Under the pieces are notes generated by a model. It saw only the letters and a list, made by a program, of their open reading frames with translations, searched no databases and was not told where the DNA came from. 64,000 bases of DNA, taken from assembly GCA_010279815.1 (NCBI GenBank), contig QEOQ01000226.1:1080517-1144516 (forward strand). Reading direction: 5' to 3'. Of the stretch, positions 22,287-31,996 are shown piece by piece. The translations under genes and the position numbers were made by a program. The DNA comes from Brachionus plicatilis (taxonomy: Eukaryota; Rotifera; Eurotatoria; Ploima; Brachionidae). Numbering within the stretch: the stretch's first letter is position 1; every line of letters starts with the position of its first letter.

Positions 22287-22520
22287 ATGGAAAATTTTGA
22301 TAAGCTTAGTTGGGAGATGTTATAAGATGGCTTAACTGAACTTGAGCTTAAAGAATACATTCGTGTTCAAATTCCAAAATCAGTAGCTTATCAAACTAAT
22401 AGAGACTATCTGTGCAAGTTACTAAACTACTACTCAGACGATAATGTGAGAGAATTTGTTTATGTTAAAAAAAAAGGGAGACCAGCTAAATCAAACAATG
22501 GTGCTTTATCAAAGAATTAA
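22287..22520 (+). pseudogene. Small AT-hook ORF with one in-frame stop
   Basis: From ATG 22287 the frame reads MENFDKLSWEML, then TAA at codon 13, then stays open for 64 codons (DGLTELELKEYIRVQ… KKKGRPAKSNNGALSKN) to a TAA ending at 22520. The C-terminal KKKGRPAK is an AT-hook-like DNA-binding motif. Apart from the single stop the frame is clean, so this is either a recently broken gene, a sequencing error or an unusual recoding site. It heads a cluster of three compact ORFs. I do not recognise the family, but a mobile-element accessory protein is plausible. Confidence 0.5.
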
Positions 22521-22693
22521 TTTTTTTCTCTAGTAAACTATGACATAACTTTAATTTTTTTTTTTTTTACTTTACATAAAAACATTTTTACTATATTATT
22601 AATTAATTTAATTTATATCACAATACTTTTACTTTAATTTCGAATAAATAGATTTAATATACAATGATAAGCTTTATTCTAGTGATAAATTAG

Positions 22694-22905
22694 TTTAAAA
22701 AACAAAAAATTTACTTTAAGTTAAATATTATCCCTAAAAACTGGACTTCATTCGATGAGATGATCAAATCTATTTTTAGTATTCGTAAAGTAAAATACAA
22801 CGAAAAAAGTTGGACATTAAGTAGTTGTAACTTTTGGTATTGGTTAAAAAATAACAAATGTTATCATGTAAAACCAGTAGCTGCGCGTAAAAAAATTCAA
22901 TTTTG
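22694..22905 (+). CDS. Small ORF, Trp/Lys-rich, unknown
   Basis: An open frame without an ATG, preceded by an AG at 22692-22693 that could be a splice acceptor. It reads 'IIPKNWTSFDEMIKSIF…SWTLSSCNFWYWLKNNKC…PVAARKKIQF' to TGA at 22903-22905. Three tryptophans and an aromatic cluster suggest a folded domain. It lies 11 bp before the ATG of the next ORF. Unrecognised. It may be an exon of the neighbouring ORFs or a separate product of a mobile element. Confidence 0.35.
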
Positions 22906-22916
22906 ATTCAGTTAGA

Positions 22917-23195
22917 ATGGATATACCAATACAAGCTGACCGAAAAAAGGGAAGACCAAAAGATACAGCTGGAGCGCTCGAACATCAACCAAAAGAAACA
23001 CATGCTTCAACTTCAGGACCAAAAGGAATTGAATCTGAAGACGATTCTATTGATGAGTCAATACAAGAAAACGTATCTAAGAGACCAAGAATAGATCCAG
23101 TTAAACAAGGACAAGAAAATTTTTGTGAAAAATGTGGAGTTAAAATGACTAAGAGAAGATACTGGACTTGTCCAAATAAATGTGGTAAAAAATAA
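22917..23195 (+). CDS. AT-hook and zinc-ribbon protein, unknown
   Basis: An ATG at 22917 opens a 92-codon frame. Near the start is an AT-hook (DRKKGRPKDTAG). The middle is acidic and Ser-rich (ESEDDSIDESIQEN), followed by a basic 'SKRPRID'. The end is a four-cysteine ribbon (C-x2-C…C-x3-C, 'FCEKCG…TCPNKCGKK'). The combination looks like a nuclear DNA-binding protein. The base composition and the compact spacing with the two upstream ORFs suggest a mobile element. I do not know the family. Confidence 0.5.
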   Translation: MDIPIQADRKKGRPKDTAGALEHQPKETHASTSGPKGIESEDDSIDESIQENVSKRPRIDPVKQGQENFCEKCGVKMTKRRYWTCPNKCGKK

Positions 23196-23926
23196 AATTT
23201 TTTGCGGTAGAAATAAAAAAAAGTTTTTTATTAATAATTTTGGTATTTTTCAAATTAATTTGGTGTCAATGTGAAAAAAAATTGTCATTTTATTTTTTTA
23301 TTTTTTTTCTTATTAATTGGTGTTAAAAGTAAAAAGGGAAAAGGGAAAATAAATAATTAAAAATTTACTATATTTAATTTTATGAGATATATAAAAGGTA
23401 AATAAATATAGTAATAATTTTATTAGATTTTAAAAATAAGGACGTTAACAGTTTTTTTAAATGAGATTAATTAAAAAAAAATTATAGATCAAAGAATCGT
23501 CTAGGTTTCATTTAATTTCCCGGAGAATTCAATTTAATATTTTTATCTTTGAGGTTATAAAATATCATAAGAACAAATAAATAATTTATTAATTATTTGA
23601 ATAAAGTTTTTAATTTTTTTTTTCAGAGTATTCAAATATTTCTTACCTATTTCAGTATCAATTTACTCTCAGGATTCATTGTCAAATTATTCTTTAGTAT
23701 TTTAGAGAGTCAAACCATAATTTTGAAGGAATTAAACATTAAAATTAAAATAAAATGTATCTAAAAAGTTATCTTTATCTCTTAAAAATAAAAAATTTAA
23801 ATAAAATAAAATTAGATATCAATTAAATAATAATTTTGCCTAGAACTTTAATTCTAGTTTATCATTATTTATAGAATTTTGAATTTTGTTTATTAAAACC
23901 AGGTACCGAATGAAGAACCACACGAT
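23196..23926. other. Gene-free stretch
   Basis: AT-rich. An AG acceptor-like site at 23899-23902 precedes the minisatellite frame on the plus strand. Confidence 0.3.
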
Positions 23927-24215
23927 GAACCACAAGTGCTAATTGGGAGAGGTAATGGCAAAGGAAGTGGAGCTGGAGCTGAGCATGGTGAACCACAAGT
24001 GCTAATTGGGAGAGGTAATGGCAATGGAAGTGGAGCTGGAGCTGAGCATGGTGAACCACAAGTGCTAATTGGGAGAGGTAATGGCAATGGAAGTGGAGCT
24101 GGAGCTGAGCATGGTGAACCACAAGTGCTGATTGGCAGAGGTAATGGCAATGGAAGTGGAGCTGGAGCTGAGCATGGTGAACCACAAGTGCTGATTGGGA
24201 GAGGTAATGGCAATG
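23927..24215. repeat. 63-bp minisatellite, ~4.6 copies, open on both strands
   Basis: Units start at 23927, 23990, 24053, 24116 and 24179, each beginning GAACCACAAGTGCT, with only a few differences. Because 63 is a multiple of three, frames stay open. The plus strand gives a 21-residue Gly/Asn-rich repeat ([21 protein letters not shown]) in a frame running to 24301. The minus strand gives a Pro/Leu-rich one ([19 protein letters not shown]) in a frame from 24285 to 23893. The block is much GC-richer than its flanks. Which strand, if either, is coding cannot be decided. The plus frame could begin at the AG acceptor at 23902 and ends '…[11 protein letters not shown]'. Confidence 0.9.
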
Positions 24216-24301
24216 GTTCTGGTAGAGACAATGGTAGTGGGGCGGCTAAAGAAAAGTTAAATGATGAACCACATGGAGAGCACATTTTATTTTTGTTTTA
24301 A

Positions 24302-25305
24302 TGGTAGTCTTTTTAATTATTGATAAATTGAATGTTTTTGAATGATTCTTGATATTTTTTTGTAGTCTTTTTATACCACTATTTAAAATCAGATAAGCAT
24401 TCGATTCAATTGATTTTCTAAACATTAATTAGATTTTATTTTGATCATCGGGTTTATTTTTATTGTATATTCTCTAGCTATTGTAGAAAAGCTATTGATT
24501 AAATTTTTTTAGTTTGAATAGTTTATTTTAAAAGCTTTGAAATAGCTAATTTATTTTGTTTTAAAAATTAGCTTGAGAAAAACTTTGATAAAAAGATTCA
24601 ATTTCGATTTGGTAAAAAGTGGATGATTTTTTTTGAATGAAATTGATCAATGAATTTTGCAAAATTCCATTCTTTGCTAATTTAATTATCTTTGTTTAAT
24701 AAAAAAGAATTTGTAAATAAAACAAAAAAAGGCAGACCAAAGAATTCAGAGAAGTGGTTAGTTAGAAGAAAGCTTTTTGTTAAAAAATTAAAGACTTGAA
24801 AATATAAATTTTTTTTTGGGTTTAAAAGTCATTGCAGTAAAGAGAAACGTGTTTGTGGGGAGAAGATATTTAATTGTGGGGAAACAATAATCTCAATTTT
24901 AATTTTTTTGTATTTAATCTTAAAAATTTGGTGATCAGTCTTTTTCACATAACCTGAAGAATATATGCACAAAAACTTTATTGTCACTTCTATATCAATA
25001 ACGAAATGAGAGTTTTTAATAGTTTCGATTCCAAAATTTTCTGGTAATAATTCTTATATCATGATTAATTATTATTTCAAATTGAAACAAAAAATCGTTT
25101 GCTTATTTTTGTAAAGTTTTAATTTAAATTATATTAGCGGTGTTTATTTTAAGATTTTTGATAATCAAAAAAATTTTAATTTAATAAAATAAATCATTCG
25201 AAAAAATTTAATAATTGTTTTCATTAAGATTGGTTTCTTTATTTTTTATTCGGCAATAATTTATTTAATTAAGAAAAGACATTAGATTCCTTATTTAATT
25301 TTTTT
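24302..25305. other. Gene-free stretch with element remnants
   Basis: It holds a remnant of the CCCCACA-type element (24850-24890). No gene is supported. Confidence 0.3.
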
Positions 25306-25556
25306 ATCTATTTGTTTATCTGTACCGAGCTAATGCTCCTTCATTATAAAATAAATAAAAACAAAAAAAAAAGGATAAATAAGTTAAAAGAAAATTAAAA
25401 ACGATATGATAACTAGAGGTAAGACATGTTTAATTATTTGATAGTTCAGAAAAAAAGATGAAATTTCTAGGTAGCAGTTACACAATGGAGTTGTATATTC
25501 GATATATCTTGATTCGAAACCTTCTCTATATTCTTCTAATTGCCTGACGACCAATT
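25306..25556. repeat. Dispersed repeat, copy A
   Basis: It begins 'TTATCTATTTGTTTATC' and continues 'GAGCTAATGCTCCTTCA', 'GAAAATTAAAAACGATATG', 'TAACTAGAGGTAAGACATG', 'ATTCGATATATCTTGA' and 'TGACGACCAATTTT'. A second direct copy lies at 25812-26077. Part of it recurs inverted at 63105-63285. The ATTTATTTGTTTA end looks like the simple-sequence tail of a retroposon. Confidence 0.65.
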
Positions 25557-25811
25557 TTATAATATGTTAAATGATCTTTTGAAGGTAGATTTTTTTACTT
25601 AAATATTTCAATTAAAATTAAATTGTTAAACAGTTTGTAATTTTTATTTTTTTTAAGACTTTTTACTAAACATTTCTCTTTTGCCTATGAGGCTTTAAAT
25701 TAATAAATAATAATAATAATAATTTGAAAAAACTTGACAAAAATATCTAATTACAATTAGTCCAAACTGTTAAAAGGAGCAATTACTTTTTTTAGATTTA
25801 ATTAAGAATTT
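25557..25811. other. Spacer between the two dispersed repeats
   Basis: AT-rich with an (AAT)n tract at 25706-25722 that resembles a retroposon tail. Confidence 0.35.
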
Positions 25812-26077
25812 ATTTATTTATTTGTTTATCTATACCAAGCTAATGCTCCTTCAGAATATAAAAATATATAAAAAAAGTTAAATAAGATAAAATGAAAAAA
25901 AATTAAAATAAAATAAGGATAAATAAGTCAAAAGAAAATTAAAAACGATATGATAACTAGAGGTTAGACATGTTGAAATATTTGATAGTTCAGAAAAAAA
26001 AAGAAATTACTAGAAAGCAAGATATTCGATATATCTTGACCCGAAACATCTCTTTATTCTTCTACTAGTCTGGCGAC
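25812..26077. repeat. Dispersed repeat, copy B
   Basis: A direct repeat of 25306-25556 with small indels: 'TTATCTATACCAAGCTAATG', 'AACGATATGATAACTAGAGG', 'GATATTCGATATATCTTGAC' and 'TGGCGACCAATTTTT'. Confidence 0.65.
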
Positions 26078-26287
26078 CAATTTTTGACATTATTTTCGTA
26101 TCCAACGATTCGACATTAAATTAATTGACATTTAATTTTTTTGATCATAAAATTTAGATTAAACAGTCAAAGTTTAAATTTAAAAATAAAATTAAAAATT
26201 AAAAATTATTTATTAATTTTGTTTACAATTATGTAAATGATTGTATAAATTGTTAAAAAATTAATCATCTTAAATTTTTGATGGTTT

Positions 26288-27907
26288 TCATATCTCCCAA
26301 TCAATCTCATCATTTTTATCTTTGGAAAAAATATGAGAAAAATATGTGTCGAGGTGTTTCGAATTGGTAATAAATGATTCTTCTTGATAGAACAATTCCT
26401 TGAATCGATTTAAATCAAAGTCCACATAGCTAATTTCATACCAATCCAGTTTTAAATTAAAATTAGAATCATAATATTCCACATAAATGCCATTTTTGTC
26501 ACAATTTATATCAAACCGGCTTGTGTGACCGTGTCCCCTCAGTGAATTAACCGAATAAAATTGCTCAAAATTCTGGTAATAATCATTACTCATGAAATAG
26601 CTATCTTCATCAAGCCTATTCTGTTTGATTTCTTGTACAAAATTAGACTGATTTTTGCCACCAAACACATCCAAAAAGCACATATTATTCTGACATTCGA
26701 ACGAATTTTCATTCAAGACTAAGCTTCTTTTGAAAATTTTTAAACTCTTGACATTCTCAAGCATCCAAGAATCAGTAGAATTTAAAGAATGTTTAACAAG
26801 CAAATTTTGCATAGAATTTTTCAATTTTTTAATTGAACTATCAAGATAATTTAGCTTGGAAACTTTTTTAGAAAAGCCAAATTTGTCCAAATAAAAAACT
26901 CTTTTCAATGCCTTGTCATTATTATGTTTGATAACCTGCGGAAATCGCATCAACTTCATGAATTGGCTATCTACATCAAGCCTATTTAATTTGGTCACTT
27001 TAACACTGGCACCAACTATTTTGTTCTGTTTATGAGCCCAGTTGATTTCATTTTTAAAATTTGAACCAAAATCATTCAGTTTAGTCCGGATCAATTCCAA
27101 GTCATTAAGAAAGCCTGTGTCGACCAAAAAAGACAAATTGCCAAATGTTGAATTGAGCACAGCTCGGTCTATGCTCAGCAAGTCTATTGGAAAAAGATTA
27201 CTTAACTCTTTTTTGATAGCGTCTGGCTTAAAGTCTTGGGGCAGATTGAAACAAGACAGATTGTTTACTAGCTGATCAATTGGCACCAAATGGTTGATTA
27301 ACTCTGCTGTTTGCTTGGTAAAATCTTGGATAAATTTTTGACCAAATTCACTTTCTGACAGTTTAAAATTTTCTTCAATTTTTAGTTGCTTGTACAATTT
27401 ATCTGAAAGTGACTCGAGCTGTTTTTTTGTAATAAAAACAGAGCTTTTATCACAAAATAAATCGTTGATTAAGTTGAGACTTTTGAGTTGGTTATCACCA
27501 ATGGTCAGTGAATGCTCTGTGTATTGTTTACTTTGGTACACTGAAGCTTCGCATTGCAGGCTGATGTTTAACATTGTTAATGAATTGACATTTTTAATTT
27601 CAACTATCTTCTGCTCTAGAGCAATTCTCTTAGCTGTGCCCACGGGTGCCTTGAAAAAAATCTCCAATGGATATATGTGAGTTGCTTTGACTTTTCCTAA
27701 AATGACATAGTCCTCAAATTTTAACAGGCACTCGATATTATCAATTTTTGGTCTTGGGTCTAGATCGGTAACAAATTCGAAATTCAGCACAAATCCTTCT
27801 TGGTTGAGCGTGAAAATTTGGTCATCTGAAGAGTAGACCAGCTCGGGCTGACCAAAAGAATATTGTATTAGAAAAAATTTCAAGAAGCATAAAACAATCA
27901 AATTCAT
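26288..27907 (-). CDS. Secreted protein of unknown function, 539 residues
   Basis: A single-exon gene. Residues 1-19 are a signal peptide (MNLIVLCFLKFFLIQYSFG, cleavage near GQ). The mature part has about 520 residues with no hydrophobic segment, so it is probably released. The first ~130 residues are rich in beta-type pattern (FVLNFEFVTDLD, 'LECLLKFEDYVILGKV'-like strands). The middle is helical with Leu/Lys spacing. Two similar motifs occur near residues 307 (KLNRLDVDSQFM) and 428 (KQNRLDEDSYFM), and the DNA there is almost identical over ~30 bp, so a short segment was duplicated. A few cysteines (ECQNNMCF) may form a disulfide. I do not recognise the family. Lineage-specific secreted protein is the best description. 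Confidence 0.8.
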   Translation of the reverse strand: MNLIVLCFLKFFLIQYSFGQPELVYSSDDQIFTLNQEGFVLNFEFVTDLDPRPKIDNIECLLKFEDYVILGKVKATHIYPLEIFFKAPVGTAKRIALEQKIVEIKNVNSLTMLNISLQCEASVYQSKQYTEHSLTIGDNQLKSLNLINDLFCDKSSVFITKKQLESLSDKLYKQLKIEENFKLSESEFGQKFIQDFTKQTAELINHLVPIDQLVNNLSCFNLPQDFKPDAIKKELSNLFPIDLLSIDRAVLNSTFGNLSFLVDTGFLNDLELIRTKLNDFGSNFKNEINWAHKQNKIVGASVKVTKLNRLDVDSQFMKLMRFPQVIKHNNDKALKRVFYLDKFGFSKKVSKLNYLDSSIKKLKNSMQNLLVKHSLNSTDSWMLENVKSLKIFKRSLVLNENSFECQNNMCFLDVFGGKNQSNFVQEIKQNRLDEDSYFMSNDYYQNFEQFYSVNSLRGHGHTSRFDINCDKNGIYVEYYDSNFNLKLDWYEISYVDFDLNRFKELFYQEESFITNSKHLDTYFSHIFSKDKNDEIDWEI

Positions 27908-28282
27908 TTTGTATTTTTTTATTTTTTAAATTGATTTTAAGATGGTTTTTAAACAACAACAAAAAGAGGGATTTTTTTAATTATTCTAAATTTCATATTT
28001 TTTTAATAAGAGATTCTGGTAGAAATTGCTTCTTTAATTATTACTGCTTTTAAACACTTTTTAGTTCACTATTTAAAATTTTATCACTTTTTTTTTCTCT
28101 AAAAAGAAAATCAAGCTTTTGCGTACAAAAGATAAAAAATGCTTTTAACTACAATAGTTTCTCAGAATGAATCATTGGACTTTAATTGAGAAAAAATGTT
28201 CTAAGTTTTTAAGAGAATTTTTTTACAATAGCTTAAATCAAAAATTTATTTAGAATTTATTTGAATAATTTTTGTTAGTTAG
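27908..28282. other. Upstream flank of the secreted-protein gene
   Basis: AT-rich promoter-side flank; nothing distinctive. Confidence 0.35.
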
Positions 28283-28290
28283 CTAATGCT

Positions 28291-28559
28291 CAGACTTGGG
28301 CAAAAGTCAAAAAAAAAAGTCAAGTCATTTGACTTGACTTGATTAACTTGACTTGAAAAATTATTTTTTAAATAAGTCTTTTGCCGTTCCATTTAGTTAT
28401 TAAAGCGGCCACATGAATTTTTTGCCGTTCCATGTTGTTATTAAGGCGGCCATTTTTATTTCAAAGTCTTTGAAATGACTTTTTTCAAAAAAAATTTCAA
28501 ATCAAGTCAAATGACTTGACTTGACTTGACTTTGACTTAATGACTTTTGTCCAAGTCTG
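28291..28559. mobile_element. hAT-type MITE with 8-bp target duplication
   Basis: The ends CAGACTTGGGCAAAAGTCA and TGACTTTTGTCCAAGTCTG are inverted repeats with two mismatches. The flanking 8 bp CTAATGCT occur on both sides (28283-28290 and 28560-28567), the duplication size of hAT elements. Subterminal DNA is a run of 'GACTT' words that can pair with itself. The core contains two 'TTTTGCCGTTCCAT' blocks. Confidence 0.88.
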
Positions 28560-28669
28560 CTAATGCTTCACTTGAAAATGCAAATTTAAAAATGGACATA
28601 ATCTCGAAAAGAAAAAATCTCAATAAAATGATCACAAATAAAGTCTCATCAGCAGACATTTTCACTCAT

Positions 28670-28775
28670 TTTTTTTTTGATTTTGAGTGTGAGTATGAGT
28701 GCAAGGCACTCGGCAGATGAGTATGAGTGACTCACTGAAAATTTTGAGTGAATCACTCACACTCAGAAAAAAATC
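28670..28775. repeat. GAGTG/CACTC-rich self-complementary block
   Basis: Repeated 'GAGTGTGAGTATGAGTG' and 'GAGTGAATCACTCACACTC' words alternate and can fold on themselves. It lies just beyond the 3' end of the hAT transposase pseudogene (minus strand) and could be that element's terminal region, but the partner end was not found. Confidence 0.4.
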
Positions 28776-28991
28776 ACCAAAAAAATAACTGATTTAATAA
28801 ATAATTTCTAAAATACTGATTTTTTTTATTCTTAAAAATGGTTTTTCTAAAATTTTTTGAATAAAATATGTCCAAAAATTAAATGTTTAAAAAGTCAAGT
28901 TGGGAAAGTTGTTGATTAAAAATTTAAAAAAATGGACCAAAAAGAAGTATTCCAATTTATTATTTATTAATTTTTTTTTCGATAATTAGTT

Positions 28992-30775
28992 CTAAATAAA
29001 TGATTGATTTAATTCTTTTAAAATATCAATATTTGATTTTAGCATGCTGCGAGTAATAATCATATCATCACTCATAATTCCACTTTGTTTTTTGCAAATA
29101 ATTCCACAAATACTGAAAAACCTTTCAATGAAAGCACTCGATGCATTAATATTTGATAATAAAATAGCGAGTCTTGAAAGTCTAGGCATATCATCTTGGT
29201 GTTTTGACCAAAAACTTATATTCGATTTAATCAGAGCAAACAAGTCCTGTTTTGAAAGAATATCGGTTAAATATTTTATTTCCATGTCAAGCTCAGTCTC
29301 AATTTTAAATTTTTCTGGTTCAGTCTTTTTAACACTAATGGCTTCATCGTCATTTAAAAGCTCATCCAGAAAGTCTCCATCATTTTCAGATTGATTTTCA
29401 TTTATAATTTGAGGATTCACTTCATTAGACTCATTTAGTTTTTCCTCAAAGAAAAATTTCAAATAAACACATTTCAATGATCTAAGCCCATCAGCTACGA
29501 CGTTTCTACAAAATGATTTGTTAATCCATAAATTCACCTTCCCGATGTTCAATACAGTTGCTGCCTTTAATTAATGTTTATATTTTGTTTTGATATTGAA
29601 TAAATTATTTTTACCCTATAAACTTCAGATTCAATTTCAAATTTAAACTTATGCTTAAAGCAAACTATTAGGATTGTAGCGAGTCTTTCATCCTCTTCCT
29701 CTAATTCCATTGTTTCTCATCTATAAATAATTCTAAATAAACTAGGGATCAATGCAGATATAGGGGAATTGTTATTTTGGAAACTAATTGTAAATCTATA
29801 AGCCGGTTGGAGAATTTGAAGGTAAATTTCTATCTGCTTTCAACTAAGTGGGCATCTTAGATTACTATCTTCGTCAATAAAAAGACCTTTATCGTATGCC
29901 CTTTTAACTGATTCCAGTAAAAGATACGCAGATGACCAACGTGTTTTATTTTCAATACGTGGCCTTGATTTTTTTCTTGAAAAAACTTTGTTTAGTTGGA
30001 TTGATTTTCTTACATGATTGTTTGAGCAATTTAAGATTTTAAGGTTTTCATAGAGATTGCGTGGCGTACTGCTAAATTTGCTTTATGGCATGCACAAGAA
30101 TATCTTGGAATGTTCTTATCCCCTATTTTTATATCAAAATCAGAAACGATTTCTCCTTTCAAGGAATCGTACTCTTCAACTTTTTCTAAATCAAGTTCTT
30201 GAGCGTTACAGAAAAAGTTAAAGTTAAAGATACGCATACGATTTTTTTCAGAATGTTTTAGAGCATTTGTGAAAGTCAAAGTTTTTAGGTCTTCAAAAAT
30301 TTCTCTAACTTCATTTTGAGTCGAATTTATCGAATAAACTTCCGTTTGACCTTCAGTTTCTTCCAGTTCTTCACTTCTTGGTTCACAAAGAACCTGAATT
30401 GATTCAGCTTCCTGATAAATATTTTCGTCAATGAATAAATCATCTCCTAATAAAAAATAAACTTTTGTCAATTTTTAATATTTATTTTTACTTTTTTCAT
30501 CTTCTAAATATTCATCTATTTTAAATTCTTCAATAGAGAAGTCGATCTGGGTGAAAAGTCTTACAAGATTACTGCCTTCATCACACACAATAGCTAGTAA
30601 AACAGTAAAATATTCCAATTTAATTAATAAAATTTTTTCAATCATAATTACAATGAATTTTTTTCTTGTTAAAACTAAATCTACTCAATAGATTTAGCAG
30701 GGCTTTCCTTATGTTCTCTGCTGAATGTGCGTCAAAGAGAAAATTATTGGATTTGTACGGTAAAAGAATGTGGAG
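28992..30775 (-). pseudogene. hAT transposase, broken, with introns
   Basis: Minus-strand segments match hAT transposase in order. 30775 downwards: 'FDAHSAENIRKALLNLL'. About 30592: 'AIVCDEGSNLVRLF', with a catalytic-type Asp. ~30100: 'YSCACHKANLAVRHAI', the C..H motif. ~29960: 'ENKTRWSSAYLLLES', the R-W motif. The final segment (29552-28992) carries the C-terminal dimerisation domain ('DMPRLSRLAILLSNINASSA', 'IERFFSICG'). Introns of ~50 nt join at 30480/30431 and 29613/29566. At least two in-frame stops (near 29850 and 29725) and a missing N-terminus with BED finger show that it is dead. It could have mobilised the hAT-type MITEs nearby, but end sequences would need to match. Confidence 0.8.
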
Positions 30776-31226
30776 TTACCCTAAAATTTAATGTAAAATT
30801 TTAAAAATGTTGACAATTTATACTCTTTTTTCAATATTTAGTTATCCTTTTTTAATTAAAAAATCTTATTTAATTTAAAAGGCATGTGTTTAAATCATGC
30901 CCGGTTACAAATTTCGTGAATTAAAGATTTTAAATTAATAAATTCAAAGAAAAAATCAAAGAAACAATTTTAAGGGGAGAAGGAATTGATCTCTTGTCTA
31001 TTAACTTGGCATTGATTATAATGATATTTTAGAATTCAATATTTTTTGACGATATTTAGACAGTAAAAACATTGCATAAAATTTTTGAAATAAATTTTTA
31101 ATCTAATTCAGCTTTAATTTTTCAAATGATTTCTACTATAAACCCCTCTCATTTCCCCCTAATTTCCTTCTTACTTTTGTACTGTAAATAATGTCTATTG
31201 GCTCTAGAAACTTATAAGTTTTTCTA
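30776..31226. other. Gene-free stretch
   Basis: Sequence upstream of the hAT fragment. A tRNA-like 'TTTAAATCATGCCCGG' string at about 30890 lacks a foldable cloverleaf. Nothing else is supported. Confidence 0.3.
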
Positions 31227-31396
31227 CAGTGTTTTACTTTAAACCTCAGAACGGATAATATTACATCATTTTACATGATTATACATCAAAAAATGTAAGA
31301 TAACATAAAATTACATTAAAAGTAGTATGTAATAAAATGTAAGCTAGCGTAAAATGGTGTAATATTACCCGTTTTGCGGCTTAAAGTAAAACACTG
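31227..31396. mobile_element. Tc1/mariner-type MITE (TA duplication)
   Basis: A 170-bp element with ends CAGTGTTTTACTTTAAACC and its reverse complement GCTTAAAGTAAAACACTG, flanked by TA on both sides (31225-31226 and 31397-31398). The arms remain similar for about 50 bp. No coding content. Confidence 0.88.
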
Positions 31397-31606
31397 TATT
31401 TCTGTAATTTTCCTTGTATAGCACAATGGGCTTCCATAGATTACCTCATAAAAAAGCCGCCTTTACAAGCTTGCCATAGCTCTATTATTTTTATAATTAT
31501 TATTATTACTTTTATTAATTTTTCACTTTAAATTCATTTAATTTATAATTTACTAATAAAATCATTCATAAATTCTTTTAATTTGTTATTTAAACAATCT
31601 CAAAAA
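31397..31606. other. Spacer
   Basis: A short GC-richer patch (31410-31480) has no recognisable feature; the rest is AT-rich. Confidence 0.3.
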
Positions 31607-31835
31607 ATTAGCAAAGTAAAATTTTTGATCAAATTTCAAGCGCTCAATCTTGCTCAAAAATTTATAGATCTGCAATTAAATTTCATCGCAGTTTTTAAAT
31701 TCTTTTAATATTTCAAAGCTTTATTTTTAAACTTTTGAAAAAGGATTGTAATTTCTAAAAATACAATGAAATTTAATTGCGGATCTAAAAATTTTTGAGC
31801 AAGATTGAGCGCTTGAAATTTGCTAAAAAATTTTA
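31607..31835. repeat. Inverted repeat, ~75-bp arms
   Basis: The left arm 'AAATTTCAAGCGCTCAATCT' (31633 on) and the right arm 'AGATTGAGCGCTTGAAATTT' (31802 on) are complementary. The pairing continues through 'GCAATTAAATTTCAT'. It is probably another foldback/MITE element. Confidence 0.7.
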
Positions 31836-31895
31836 ACATTTATAGAATTTGATTCCAATCATAGTCTTTACCAGCTACACTATCTAATTAATAAT

Positions 31896-31996
31896 AATAA
31901 TAATGATATATATAAGCTACAGCAAGACTAGCTTGCGGAAGTGGCCTACTAGGAGGTCACCTATGGTAGCTCCTTGCACATAACACATAGAAAAGT
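31896..31996 (-). mobile_element. LINE 3' end, truncated
   Basis: It reads (AAT)n, then 'AAGCTACAGCAAGACTAGCT', 'TGCGGAAGTGGCC' and 'GTAGCTCCTTGCACAT'. This parallels the 3' end of the LINE at 42015-42115 ((AAT)n, 'AAGCTACAGCAAGCAGGCTT', 'GGTAGCTGCTGAACAT'). A related but distinct LINE family is truncated to its last ~100 bp. Confidence 0.65.

Noticed and set aside
27042..27680. Plus-strand frames opposite the 539-residue gene
   Set aside because: Antisense shadows.
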